43,528 nucleotides of DNA from contig JAIPEG010000020.1 of assembly GCA_021737405.1 (NCBI GenBank), positions 1 through 43,528 on the forward strand, read 5' to 3'. This stretch comes from Bacteriovoracaceae bacterium. GTDB taxonomy: Bacteria; Bdellovibrionota; Bacteriovoracia; Bacteriovoracales; Bacteriovoracaceae. The notes below the pieces were generated by a model. That model was not told where the DNA came from. It saw only the letters and a list, made by a program, of their open reading frames with translations, and searched no databases. This document shows positions 1 to 8,588 of this stretch, in pieces. The translations under genes and the position numbers were made by a program. The stretch's first letter is position 1, and every line of letters begins with the position of its first letter.

Positions 1-798
1 GTCCTTCTCACTTTTAGCCGCCATTAGCCTCTGAGTAAAGTCCTGATCAACTCCATGCGTGCACATATCAAATAGCACACCTCCGCTTACACCGACAAAG
101 AAGGTAAACCATTTTTCACTGGAATAAATCCATGTATGTCCCGAAACCTGTGCCAACTGATAAAGTTCTGACCAATCTTTTTGGGCGACTTGGGGAATAA
201 TATAATGAGCGGCAAAGCCTCCAAAAATAAAGAGAACCGATTGAAGTAAGTCGGTTCTAACAACGGCTTTTAATCCCCCAATCAAAGTATAGAAGAAAGT
301 TAAAGTCGTAATAATAAGAAGAGCCCAATAGATAGAGAGTTCAAAATACTCTGCCACTAAAATAGAGCCAGCATACAGTCTTACTCCTACTGCTAGAAGC
401 TTGGTAATGGAATAAATCGCGGCCGTAAACCTTGCTCCGGCCTCTGTGGCATCTTCTTTGCCCATGATGGCGTAAAGAGTAAGACCTTTATTATAAATCA
501 ATGGCACGATAAAACGCGCAATAAGGTAGCGACCTAAAATCGCTCCTAAGTAGAGATGAATGAAAGAGAAATTCTTCGTGAAAGCAAAGGCAGGAATTCC
601 AATAAATGTTAAGGCTGAGACTTCTGTGGCTATAATAGAGCCCATACTCTCTATCATAGTAAGGCTTCTTCCTGCCAAATATTGATCCAAAACGATATCG
701 TCATCACTATTTTCATGAGCTAAGTTTTCTCGTCTCGAAAAAAAGGCAACAACAAAAATAAGTATTAAATAAAGACCAATAACAAGCCAATCAAGCAT
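1..798 (-). CDS. Sodium:solute symporter (SSS family), 3' end outside window
   Basis: The frame is open from an ATG at 798 to the left edge, 266 codons with no stop. The first residues read as a hydrophobic helix (MLDWLVIGLYLILIFVV), followed by further hydrophobic stretches. Near the edge comes GVDQDFTQRLMAAKS, which matches the family signature (G-x-DQ-x(3)-QR-x(3)-A) of the SSS/SLC5 transporters. These inner-membrane proteins use the sodium gradient to import small solutes such as amino acids, sugars or carboxylates; the substrate cannot be told here. The ribosome binding site AGAGGAATTT directly before the ATG supports this start. The gene is truncated by the window edge, so total length is unknown (family proteins are about 450-600 residues). 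The next gene upstream on the same strand, the ChaN-like gene, ends 43 bases away, so cotranscription is possible. Confidence 0.88.
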   Translation of the reverse strand, partial: MLDWLVIGLYLILIFVVAFFSRRENLAHENSDDDIVLDQYLAGRSLTMIESMGSIIATEVSALTFIGIPAFAFTKNFSFIHLYLGAILGRYLIARFIVPLIYNKGLTLYAIMGKEDATEAGARFTAAIYSITKLLAVGVRLYAGSILVAEYFELSIYWALLIITTLTFFYTLIGGLKAVVRTDLLQSVLFIFGGFAAHYIIPQVAQKDWSELYQLAQVSGHTWIYSSEKWFTFFVGVSGGVLFDMCTHGVDQDFTQRLMAAKSEKD

Positions 799-841
799 AA
801 ATTCCTCTTTGATAAGAGTTATTTTAACTTGAGATTGGTGA

Positions 842-1747
842 TTAGTGAAAAATAATCATATCTGTATAATGTTTTAATTTTTGAGATTCTAAAACAAAGG
901 GTCCATCACCATCTTGTGATTTAAAAAGAGGGGAATATAAATTCTTGCGCTTTTTGTTAAATAAGAAAACATTGCCAATTTTAGCAGCGGGGTGATCCCT
1001 TTGAATAATTTGAGCTATGGTCTCAACACCTAGTCCAATTTCCTTAAAAGCATGTAACTTCCCCGTATAAAAAAGGATTCTATCTCCGGGATTCTTAGTT
1101 AAATATTTTGAAAGGTGATTCCCCATCACTTGATCTCTTAGACGAAGTTCATCAGAAAATGGCTCTTCTTTAAAGCTTTCTCTATCATCTAAAGCTAGGA
1201 TCTTCATCCCAGCCTCTTTTGCGGCAACGATCATTTTGAGGTAGCCATCAAGGTTATATCTCCAATCCCTACTGAAGACGACCTCTAACTCCTCAAGTGA
1301 AATTCTCCCCTCGATGAAGTCATCGACACTTTGCTGGCTCTTAAAGTTAAACATCTCTAAAGCAAGGACATCAAAGCCATTATTAATCTCAATTGCCTTG
1401 GCCATTTCAAATTGATTTTTTTGATAAGTGTGCTGCTCACCTACTATTACGACTTGTTCTGATTCTAATTGGCCTAAGGCGTACGTTAAGTCCCCAACCG
1501 CGACCTTTGAACTTTTATACATGGAACATGTAAAATCTTGGTAGGTCCCCATAGTAAAGGCTTCTTCTAAGAGGCACTTATCATAGAGCCTATTATTCCC
1601 TGAATGGCCTAAGACAATTTCTAGTCCCGTCATCCAAGCCATTTCTTTATCTCTGGGATAAAGGAAGTGCTCGCTTGGAAGAGCTGTTGCTCCAACCTGG
1701 TGGGATAATGCAAGTAATATCAATAGTTTAGTTAAACCTATCTTCAT
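842..1747 (-). CDS. ChaN-like haem-binding/DUF399 family protein
   Basis: This encodes 301 residues with an N-terminal hydrophobic signal segment (LTKLLILLALSHQVGATA). The centre has the hallmarks of the ChaN/DUF399 family: VVIVGEQHTYQKNQ near residue 100, ALEMFNF near 130, the RDWRYNLDGYLKMIVAAKEAG block and ILALDDRE near 185. Family members are periplasmic or outer-membrane-attached proteins; Campylobacter ChaN binds two haems and is thought to serve iron uptake. That role is by homology only. No lipobox cysteine is evident at the signal end, so it is more likely periplasmic than a lipoprotein. There is no obvious iron-uptake neighbour; it is followed by the symporter gene. The ATG at 1747 has little Shine-Dalgarno match. 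Confidence 0.78.
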   Translation of the reverse strand: MKIGLTKLLILLALSHQVGATALPSEHFLYPRDKEMAWMTGLEIVLGHSGNNRLYDKCLLEEAFTMGTYQDFTCSMYKSSKVAVGDLTYALGQLESEQVVIVGEQHTYQKNQFEMAKAIEINNGFDVLALEMFNFKSQQSVDDFIEGRISLEELEVVFSRDWRYNLDGYLKMIVAAKEAGMKILALDDRESFKEEPFSDELRLRDQVMGNHLSKYLTKNPGDRILFYTGKLHAFKEIGLGVETIAQIIQRDHPAAKIGNVFLFNKKRKNLYSPLFKSQDGDGPFVLESQKLKHYTDMIIFH

Positions 1748-1827
1748 TTAGGCACTATACAATCAACAAGTATTCAATGGAGAAAAGATGAAAAAATTAC
1801 TCAAGCACCTCTCCAAAAAGTGGTCAT

Positions 1828-2202
1828 ATGTTAAAAAATGGCATGAAAGGTCTTCTGCTTACACTTTGCCTATTATCTTCGTTTACTGTCTTTTCTCAAA
1901 AAGAGCTTGAGATTCAATGCCAAATTGAAAATACAGATTTAGACTTAGTGATAAAGCGCAGCCCTGACACTTTGAGAAATTATGCTCTTCTCTTCTCAGA
2001 GGATGACTTAAAAAGCTATGTTCTCTTAAAGGAAGAATCAATCGAGTTAGAGAATGAACTTGCATTTAGATTTAAATTCGAAAACGAATATTTGACGATC
2101 GACTTAGAAAATCAAAATGGTGAATTCTCTTTGCCCCTCACAGGTCTTGAGACAGGCGAACACAAACTGATCAACTGTAAGTCCACAATTCTTATCGATT
2201 AA
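1828..2202 (+). CDS. Small secreted protein of unknown function
   Basis: This encodes 124 residues. The N-terminus MKGLLLTLCLLSSFTVFSQ (from an in-frame ATG at 1843) is a clear signal peptide; an ATG at 1828 adds five residues. The mature part is acidic, with two cysteines, one near each end (QCQIEN and INCKS), which could form a disulphide, and alternating hydrophobic residues that suggest a small beta-rich fold. I do not recognise a family. Initiation is odd: the best ribosome binding site in the region (GGAGAAAAG) precedes an ATG at 1788 in a different frame, which opens a 41-codon frame ending inside this gene. That could be translational coupling, or a one-base shift that extends the N-terminus. 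It is transcribed away from the ChaN-like gene. Confidence 0.65.
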   Translation: MLKNGMKGLLLTLCLLSSFTVFSQKELEIQCQIENTDLDLVIKRSPDTLRNYALLFSEDDLKSYVLLKEESIELENELAFRFKFENEYLTIDLENQNGEFSLPLTGLETGEHKLINCKSTILID

Positions 2203-2217
2203 ATTCTTGCTTAAGTC

Positions 2218-3534
2218 TTATAACTTATAGGTAATGACTCGAAAGTCCATGAAGTTTAAGCCCGTAAAGCGCTTAGGAAAACTTAGGCCTAATTTTTCTA
2301 GCAAAGTCGCCGAATCAAATCGGAATAAATAGTCCTCTATAATCTCTTCGGATTTATCTAGGTCTAAATATTCTTTAAAGTTAAACCAACCTCCAGCATT
2401 TTGACTATTTCCGTCTGCTCCATCTGTAGCAAAGCTGTGCACGGATATTCGTCTCTTTTGTTCAATTGATAGTTTTTCCGAGCTAAAGAGCTCCTTGCTT
2501 AAGGCCAATACAAAGTGAGAATTTCTTCCACCATACCCATACCTGGCCGCAGCTAGGTTAACTGGTAACTCTCCCCCACTTATCAAAACAAAAGGATTCT
2601 CTTCTTCAATACATTGAAAGATATAATTCTCTACAATCCGTAGTGATTCTTTATAATTTTCCTTCACTTCAATATCAAAAAACTTGATGGTAGATTTTGG
2701 AAATGACTTCCGTAAGGAGTTCCCTAAAACAGAGAGGACGTCTTTTTGATTTAAAACGCAACGGGTTGTGATCTCTCTACTATTTAATGAAATCCGCTTT
2801 TCTTCATTAAATCTATTCCATTCATTCGAATTGATTATAAATCTTAATTTTTTTTTAAATTTTGTTGGCATCTTTTCAACTAATGCTAAGAGATTTTCCC
2901 TAGATTGCTCTTGATACAAGAAGGGACGAGAACCTACCGATAGATAATCCTCACTTGGAATATCTGATTCAATGAAGGTTAAAATCTTCGTGCTAAGTGA
3001 TTGATGAACCAGTCCACCATTTTTAACCAGAGATAAGGCCATTCTTATCGTATTTACATCAAAAATTTCCCAACCACTTTGAATAAGGAAGTCCCAAATC
3101 TCTTTAAAAACCTCTCGTTCAATTAGCGGCAAAGGATTTTCTATTAATGCAGATGATCCTCCTGAGATAAGGAGAATAAGACGAGTCTCATCATGATCTC
3201 TCATAAACTTTAGAGCGACCTCCCAACTTTCGATGGATTCATCTGTAAAATCTGGATGACAACTTTTCTTAGCAACAACTTTTTCCATCTCTTTTAGAAA
3301 AGGGGCTATCACCAGGGTTGGAGTTAATTCAGCATTTTTAATAGGCCAAATAGATCGAAGGGTTTCTACTTGCTCGTAAGCATTTTTCCCAATAGCGATC
3401 ACTTTATAATCACGAGGGTCTTCATCTTTCAAAATATGAGAAAGCTTCTTTTTATAAAAGGGTTCACGATCGAATGATCCAATAACATCTTGAATGATTT
3501 GATTTAGTTCTTTCAGTTTAGCGATATGACTCAT
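2218..3534 (-). CDS. Glycerate 2-kinase (MOFRL family)
   Basis: The 438-residue product looks like the GckA/TtuD type of glycerate kinase, which phosphorylates D-glycerate with ATP to 2-phosphoglycerate in the cytoplasm, feeding glycolysis. Visible marks are the N-terminal domain with LILLISGGSSALIENP near residue 120 (the glycine/serine loop of this family) and the C-terminal MOFRL domain with LISGGELPVNL, RYGYGGRNSHFVLALS and FATDGADGNSQNAGGW near residues 315-380. Length fits the family (about 400-450). It stands alone: its 3' end converges on the small secreted gene (16 bases apart) and its 5' end is divergent from the NRAMP-like gene 35 bases away. The family assignment is firm; the exact substrate is from homology. 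Confidence 0.87.
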   Translation of the reverse strand: MSHIAKLKELNQIIQDVIGSFDREPFYKKKLSHILKDEDPRDYKVIAIGKNAYEQVETLRSIWPIKNAELTPTLVIAPFLKEMEKVVAKKSCHPDFTDESIESWEVALKFMRDHDETRLILLISGGSSALIENPLPLIEREVFKEIWDFLIQSGWEIFDVNTIRMALSLVKNGGLVHQSLSTKILTFIESDIPSEDYLSVGSRPFLYQEQSRENLLALVEKMPTKFKKKLRFIINSNEWNRFNEEKRISLNSREITTRCVLNQKDVLSVLGNSLRKSFPKSTIKFFDIEVKENYKESLRIVENYIFQCIEEENPFVLISGGELPVNLAAARYGYGGRNSHFVLALSKELFSSEKLSIEQKRRISVHSFATDGADGNSQNAGGWFNFKEYLDLDKSEEIIEDYLFRFDSATLLEKLGLSFPKRFTGLNFMDFRVITYKL

Positions 3535-3569
3535 AGGCGGATTCCGTCGAGATATGGTAACCTCTTAGC

Positions 3570-4769
3570 ATGGGAAAATTAAAGTTATTTTTACCTGGCC
3601 TCTTAGTTGCGGCCACTGGAGTCGGAGCGGGTGACCTTATCACTGGTGCGCTTGCAGGTCATTACTTAGGGCTTCTGTTATGGATTCCCATTGCAGGAGC
3701 CGTGTTAAAATACGTATTGACTGAAGGTATTGCGCGCTATCAGTTTGCAACAGGAAAGCCTCTCATTCACGGTTGGATTGATGATCTTGGTAACTGGGCG
3801 AAAATTCCCTTTCTAGTCTACCTAATACTCTGGTCGTATATGGTCGGAGGCGCCTTAATAAGCGCTTCTGGCAGTTCTCTTAATAGTCTATTGCCTATTG
3901 AGAATGGAAAATATATTTATGGTATTCTTCTTTCGGTTATAGCGATTGTTATTATTATCCCTGGTAATTTTGCTTTCTTTGAAAAGGTCATGACATTTCT
4001 TATTGGCATCATGTTTATTACCGTTATTTCTACTTCTTTCTTATTTCTAAAAGGTCCAAGTGAATTCTTTAAGGGGTTCTTATCCTTTAGCAATCTCTCT
4101 CTTATTGATCCTTGGTTTTTAGCGGTTCTTGGAGGAGTTGGCGGTACCTTAACCATTCTTTGCTATGGCTACTGGCTTCAAGAAAATAATCGCCAAGGCA
4201 TTAAGGGTTTAAAAGAATCGAAGATTGATTTATTCATGAGCTACACATTAACAGGACTTTTTAGTGTGGCCATGATGATTCTAGGTTATCAACTTCCTGA
4301 GGTAAGTAAGACGGGTTCAATTTTCATCAATCAAGTGGCCAATTTATTTGAACTAAAAATTGGTGTCTATGGAGCTTTAGTCTTTAAAATAGGCTTTTTT
4401 TGTGGGGTCTTTTCCTCCCTATTAGGAGTATGGCAATCTGTCCCCTATCTTTTTGGTGATATTTACCACCTTCATTTTAAAAAGACAGAGAGGGATATTA
4501 AAAAAAGCAGTGCCTATAGAGGCTACTTACTTTTTATTGCTATCGTCCCGATGAGCAGTCTAATTATTAAATTCCAATCGATTCAACTCTTCTATGCCTT
4601 AATTGGTGCTCTCTTTATTCCTATATGCGCCCTAAGTTTAATTATCTTAAACAATGGAAAAAGGATTCCCAAAGAATATAAGAATAAGTGGCCTACAAAT
4701 GCCCTGCTTTGCCTAACTCTTATTTTTTTCGTCGTTAATGGATTTAGAATTGTTTATGAAAAGCTATAG
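3570..4769 (+). CDS. Divergent NRAMP/SLC11-family metal transporter
   Basis: This encodes 399 residues with about eleven hydrophobic segments. The first helix (LPGLLVAATGVGAGDLITG), followed by LLLWIPIAGAVLKYVLTEGIARYQFATGKPL, aligns well with helices 1-2 of NRAMP transporters, which import Mn2+ or Fe2+ with protons. The metal-binding DPGN of helix 1 is replaced by GAGD, and helix 6 reads GVGGTLTILCYGYW without the canonical M-P-H. Substrate and mechanism may therefore differ from classical MntH. A short intergenic space (35 bases) is shared with the divergent glycerate kinase gene, so promoters must be compact or overlap the coding start. The start has no strong ribosome binding site, but the first helix follows immediately, which fixes it well. 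Confidence 0.8.
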   Translation: MGKLKLFLPGLLVAATGVGAGDLITGALAGHYLGLLLWIPIAGAVLKYVLTEGIARYQFATGKPLIHGWIDDLGNWAKIPFLVYLILWSYMVGGALISASGSSLNSLLPIENGKYIYGILLSVIAIVIIIPGNFAFFEKVMTFLIGIMFITVISTSFLFLKGPSEFFKGFLSFSNLSLIDPWFLAVLGGVGGTLTILCYGYWLQENNRQGIKGLKESKIDLFMSYTLTGLFSVAMMILGYQLPEVSKTGSIFINQVANLFELKIGVYGALVFKIGFFCGVFSSLLGVWQSVPYLFGDIYHLHFKKTERDIKKSSAYRGYLLFIAIVPMSSLIIKFQSIQLFYALIGALFIPICALSLIILNNGKRIPKEYKNKWPTNALLCLTLIFFVVNGFRIVYEKL

Positions 4770-4779
4770 ATCGCTTTAA

Positions 4780-6459
4780 TTAAACAGCATTCATTACCCT
4801 CTGATGGCCTTCGGCAAAATTTTGGGAATGGCTTCGAATCTTTCTTAGGCTCACAATGAGATCTGAATATGTGAGTGCTGTCATTGGTTCATAGAGACCG
4901 GAGCCTACCCTCTCGAGATGACGACCGCGGATAATATTGGCCTCTTTTCTAAGTTCCTCACTCCGGCGATACATTTGCTCCATATCAATAGATTTATATT
5001 CAGTGAAAGCGTGACCAATACCTTGGTAATAATCGCGAACATCTTCAAAGAGGTTGAAGAAATCCGCTCCAGCATCTTCATCTAATAGAACTTCTATAGG
5101 CATTCTTTTTGAATAATTTGCGACGTTGGTCAAATAATCACTAATGGATTCAAGCTCATCTGCCACTCTTGTTAAGCTAAGAGCATCTTCAGTTTCTTTT
5201 GCGCTTAATGGTCTTTCTAGTAATTTTAATACGAAGAGTGTGATTTCCTTTTGAATATTATCGCAGGCCTGTTCATAGTTGTGTATTTTTGAGATCGTAT
5301 CGTTAATCTCAGATTTTTTAATCGTTCCTCTTAATAAATTCTCCGTTAAGGAAAAAGCTCGATCAACTATACTTTTCATATGATTGGCTTCAACTCGCGC
5401 CTGAGAAAGGGCAGTGGCCGGAATAATACTTGAAGAATCACCAAGCATAACCAAATGATGTTGCTCCTTTTCCCCTCGATCTGGAGTAATTTTAGTGACT
5501 AAGGCAGCTAAATTTCTGAGAAATGGTAGAAAAATTAATGCTGCTGTCACATTAAAGATCGTATGCCCGGAAGCAATGTGTACGGCCATCTTTGAATATT
5601 CACCTTTCTCATTCATAAAGTTTGGATCTCCCGGAATGATCCAATCGATAAAATCCACATAGAATGGAAATATGCAAAAGATTACTATTACTCCTAAAAG
5701 ATTAAAAATAGCGTGTGCTCTTGCCGTTCTCTTAGCTTCAATATTGCCCCCCACAGAGGCTAAAAGAGCAGTGATAGTCGTTCCAATATTTTCACCGAGA
5801 ACCAGTGCAGCGGCCGTATGAAATTGGATAACACCACTCATGGCCAAGGCCATGGTAATTCCAAGCATCGCAGAACTTGACTGGACAATAACGGTTAAAA
5901 GACAGCCAACAACAATAGAGGCCAGATAGGCGCCATAGTTTTGATCAGAGAAGTAGGAAATCGCATTAAGAAATTCAGGCATTTTCCTAAGTGGTTTAAA
6001 GGCTCCACTCATAAGATCCAAACCAAAGAAGATCATGCCGATCCCAAATAGAATTCTACCGATCTGGCGAACATTATTTGTTTTGCCAAAAAGAAGAGGA
6101 AAAATACCAACACCTATAAAAAGAAGACCGTACTTACCTACTTTAATGGAAATAATCCAACCAGTGATTGTTGTTCCAATATTGGCGCCAAAGACAACAC
6201 CGATCGCCTGATGAAGCTGCATAAGGCCTGCGTTTACAAAACCAACGACCATAACCGTGGTTACTGATGAACTTTGCACAAGCATCGTAACAACAATACC
6301 CACAACCAAAGCTGAGACTCGATTTTTAGTAAGTGTATTAATAATAGTTTTGATCATATCCCCAGCAATTGACTGGAGGGCTTCAGACATAGATTTCATG
6401 CCATAGAAAAAAACACCTAGACCACCAAGAACGGTATAGATAATTTTGAAAACTTCCAT
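4780..6459 (-). CDS. Na/Pi cotransporter family protein with PhoU-like tail
   Basis: This encodes 559 residues from the ATG at 6459. An upstream in-frame ATG at 6507 would add 16 polar residues before the first helix; the later start is preferred because AAGAGAG lies about seven bases before it and the protein then begins MEVFKIIYTVLGGLG. The membrane half carries two inverted repeats, each with the family's QSSS motif (MLVQSSSVTTVMVVGF and VIVQSSSAMLGITMALA). The last roughly 200 residues are helical and PhoU-like (AFSLTENLL, ACDNIQKEI, ADELESISDYLTNVANY). Such NptA/YjbB-type proteins move phosphate with sodium; several bacterial members export Pi, and the PhoU part probably regulates flux. 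It is a single gene, convergent with the NRAMP-like gene 10 bases away. Confidence 0.87.
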   Translation of the reverse strand: MEVFKIIYTVLGGLGVFFYGMKSMSEALQSIAGDMIKTIINTLTKNRVSALVVGIVVTMLVQSSSVTTVMVVGFVNAGLMQLHQAIGVVFGANIGTTITGWIISIKVGKYGLLFIGVGIFPLLFGKTNNVRQIGRILFGIGMIFFGLDLMSGAFKPLRKMPEFLNAISYFSDQNYGAYLASIVVGCLLTVIVQSSSAMLGITMALAMSGVIQFHTAAALVLGENIGTTITALLASVGGNIEAKRTARAHAIFNLLGVIVIFCIFPFYVDFIDWIIPGDPNFMNEKGEYSKMAVHIASGHTIFNVTAALIFLPFLRNLAALVTKITPDRGEKEQHHLVMLGDSSSIIPATALSQARVEANHMKSIVDRAFSLTENLLRGTIKKSEINDTISKIHNYEQACDNIQKEITLFVLKLLERPLSAKETEDALSLTRVADELESISDYLTNVANYSKRMPIEVLLDEDAGADFFNLFEDVRDYYQGIGHAFTEYKSIDMEQMYRRSEELRKEANIIRGRHLERVGSGLYEPMTALTYSDLIVSLRKIRSHSQNFAEGHQRVMNAV

Positions 6460-6668
6460 GAAAGACTCTCTTTTGACCAATATTTCTATAGACGCGAATT
6501 GTACCAATCCAAAAGAGGCACAGCTAGCGAAATTAGCCCTTTAACAGCTTTCCCATGCATGGCCAACAAAACCCTAACATAAGGAGTAATGATAACTTAA
6601 ACTTATACACTTCCATTAAAATAGTTATTATTGATGATAGTCTTTCAAAAATGGCGTACTCTAACACC

Positions 6669-7637
6669 ATGAATAAACATAGGCGGAATATCTTAAAAGT
6701 TTGTGGATCCCTCATTCTAGGAATGATGACTTCCTGCCTAAGAAATATTGCCCCGAAAGGAGATGGCAACATGCTTCAAAATAAGAAATTAAAAATGGTT
6801 TTGGCCCCAACTGAGCAACATTGGGTTGGAGATGGCTTCCATGTTCATACCCTTATACAACCGACTCCGGATCTTTATCCCTCTATCAGTCCATTTCTTT
6901 TGATGGACTATGCTCCCCCAAAAGAGTTTGGAGCAACCACAAAGAAGCAAGGTGTTGGTGAACATCCCCATAGAGGATTTGAAACCGTTACCTTCGCATT
7001 AAATGGAGAAATTGAACACAGAGACTCGGCCGGTGGTGGTGGCATCATCGGAGCTGGTGGTGTCCAGTGGATGACAGCGGCAAGTGGACTTGTCCATGAA
7101 GAGTTCCACTCCAAAGAGTTTGCAAAGACTGGTGGTACCTTTGAGATGGTTCAACTTTGGGTCAATTTACCAGCAAGTAAAAAGATGACGAATCCCCGTT
7201 ATCAGGGAATTAAAAATGATCAATTTCCAAGGGTAACTCTGGGTGAGAGCTCCATTGCTCAAATTGTTGCGGGAACATGTAACGAAACGACTGGCCCTTG
7301 TAAAACTCACACGGATATCAACGCCTACATCATCGATAGCCAGAAAAAAGATAAAATAAATCTAAACTTTAAAGACGGAACTAACACCTTAATCCTTGTA
7401 CTGAGAGGAAAAGTTGTAAATGAAGAAAAGTCTCATCTAGAAAAAAGTCTTCTCATTTTTGAAAGAGGTGGCACTTCAATCAATCTTGATCTTGAAGAAA
7501 ATAGCAAAATCCTTGTTCTAAACGGAGAGCCTATCGACGAGCCCGTGGCGGCATACGGACCTTTTGTCATGAACACCAGAGAAGAGCTAATGGAAGCCGT
7601 TAAAGATTATCAATCTGGAAAAATGGGTCATCTGTAA
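6669..7637 (+). CDS. Pirin family protein with apparent Tat/lipoprotein leader
   Basis: From the ATG at 6669 this is 322 residues. The N-terminus reads MNKHRRNILKVCGSLILGMM then TSC: a twin-arginine-like RRNILK, a hydrophobic stretch and a lipobox-like cysteine at residue 23. The rest is a bicupin pirin with the metal ligands visible: GEHPHRGFETVTFALNGEIE (two His), then EHRDS, and SGLVHEEFHS (His and Glu). Bacterial pirins include quercetin 2,3-dioxygenases and regulators, normally cytosolic. A second in-frame ATG at 6771 has a much better ribosome binding site (AAAGGAG, eight bases away) and would give a 288-residue cytosolic form, so the start is uncertain and both may be used. It is followed 18 bases later by the glutathione transferase gene, probably one operon. 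Confidence 0.8.
   Translation: MNKHRRNILKVCGSLILGMMTSCLRNIAPKGDGNMLQNKKLKMVLAPTEQHWVGDGFHVHTLIQPTPDLYPSISPFLLMDYAPPKEFGATTKKQGVGEHPHRGFETVTFALNGEIEHRDSAGGGGIIGAGGVQWMTAASGLVHEEFHSKEFAKTGGTFEMVQLWVNLPASKKMTNPRYQGIKNDQFPRVTLGESSIAQIVAGTCNETTGPCKTHTDINAYIIDSQKKDKINLNFKDGTNTLILVLRGKVVNEEKSHLEKSLLIFERGGTSINLDLEENSKILVLNGEPIDEPVAAYGPFVMNTREELMEAVKDYQSGKMGHL
6771..6773 (+). promoter_or_regulatory. Alternative internal start of the pirin gene with strong RBS
   Basis: AAAGGAG at about 6756-6762 is followed after eight bases by ATG at 6771, in the pirin frame and a few residues before the conserved cupin domain. It is stronger than anything in front of the ATG at 6669. Either it is the true start, or the gene makes two forms with different location. 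Confidence 0.5.
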
Positions 7638-7655
7638 AAAAAGAGGAATAGAGAT

Positions 7656-8588
7656 ATGGGTAGATTAATAGATGGGAAATGGCATGTGGCCGATGTGATT
7701 ACGAGTGATCAAAAAGGTGCTTACGCTCGAATCCCTCGCTCATTTTTAGATACTATCTCTTCTGATCACGAAAAATTTAAGCCTGAAAGTGGTCGCTATC
7801 ATCTGTTTGTTAGCTATGCCTGCCCTTGGGCCCACAGGACACTCATTTATCGCAAACTAAAAGGACTTGAGGAACACATTAGTGTGAGCGTTGTATCCCC
7901 CGATATGCTTGATCAAGGCTGGGTTTTTGATCCTCTATATCCAGAGGCGACAAGAGAGCATCTCTATGGTCACGATAAACTCTATAAAATATACCAAAAA
8001 GCAGATCCCCATGTGAGCACAAGTGTGACCGTTCCTGTTCTTTGGGACAAATTACATGAAACAATTGTTAATAATGAATCCTCTCAAATTATTCGTATCT
8101 TTAATTCAAACTTTAATGAATTAACAGGAAATAAAGAGAACTATTACCCTGAATCCCTGCAAGATGAAATCGACCAGTTAAATGAATTGGTTTATGAAAA
8201 TGTTAATAACGGTGTTTACCGAACAGGTTTTGCCAAAACTCAAGAAGCCTATAATGAAGCCGTAGATCAGCTGTTTAATACACTTGATAAACTCGATAAA
8301 CATTTAGAGGCAAAAACTTTTCTTTGTGGCGATATATTAACAGAAGCCGACCTTCGATTGATTCCGACTCTTCTGAGATTTGACGCCGTCTACTTTACTC
8401 ATTTTAAATGCAATATTAGAAGAATTTGCGATTACAAGAACCTAAGCCGATACACATCAAACCTTTATGAAATTCCTGCGATCAAGGAAACAACAAATTT
8501 TGATCATATCAAACGCCATTACTACTACTCACATGAGTCAATAAATCCGTTTCGAATTATCCCAAAGGGTCCTGCTCATTTAATTTAA
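7656..8588 (+). CDS. Xi-class glutathione transferase / glutathionyl-hydroquinone reductase
   Basis: The 310-residue product has the Xi-class active-site motif SYACPWAHR with the catalytic cysteine at residue 56, an N-terminal thioredoxin fold and a helical C-terminal half (GDILTEADLRLIPTLLRFD). The C-terminal HYYYSHESINPFRIIPKGP matches the typical end of the YqjG/ECM4 family. These cytosolic enzymes reduce glutathionyl-hydroquinones back to hydroquinones with glutathione, in quinone and aromatic detoxification. An AGAGGAA site precedes the ATG. It lies 18 bases after the pirin gene; a link with quinone or flavonoid-like redox chemistry is an inference from that pairing. Its stop overlaps the stop region of the RND gene on the other strand. 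Confidence 0.88.
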   Translation: MGRLIDGKWHVADVITSDQKGAYARIPRSFLDTISSDHEKFKPESGRYHLFVSYACPWAHRTLIYRKLKGLEEHISVSVVSPDMLDQGWVFDPLYPEATREHLYGHDKLYKIYQKADPHVSTSVTVPVLWDKLHETIVNNESSQIIRIFNSNFNELTGNKENYYPESLQDEIDQLNELVYENVNNGVYRTGFAKTQEAYNEAVDQLFNTLDKLDKHLEAKTFLCGDILTEADLRLIPTLLRFDAVYFTHFKCNIRRICDYKNLSRYTSNLYEIPAIKETTNFDHIKRHYYYSHESINPFRIIPKGPAHLI

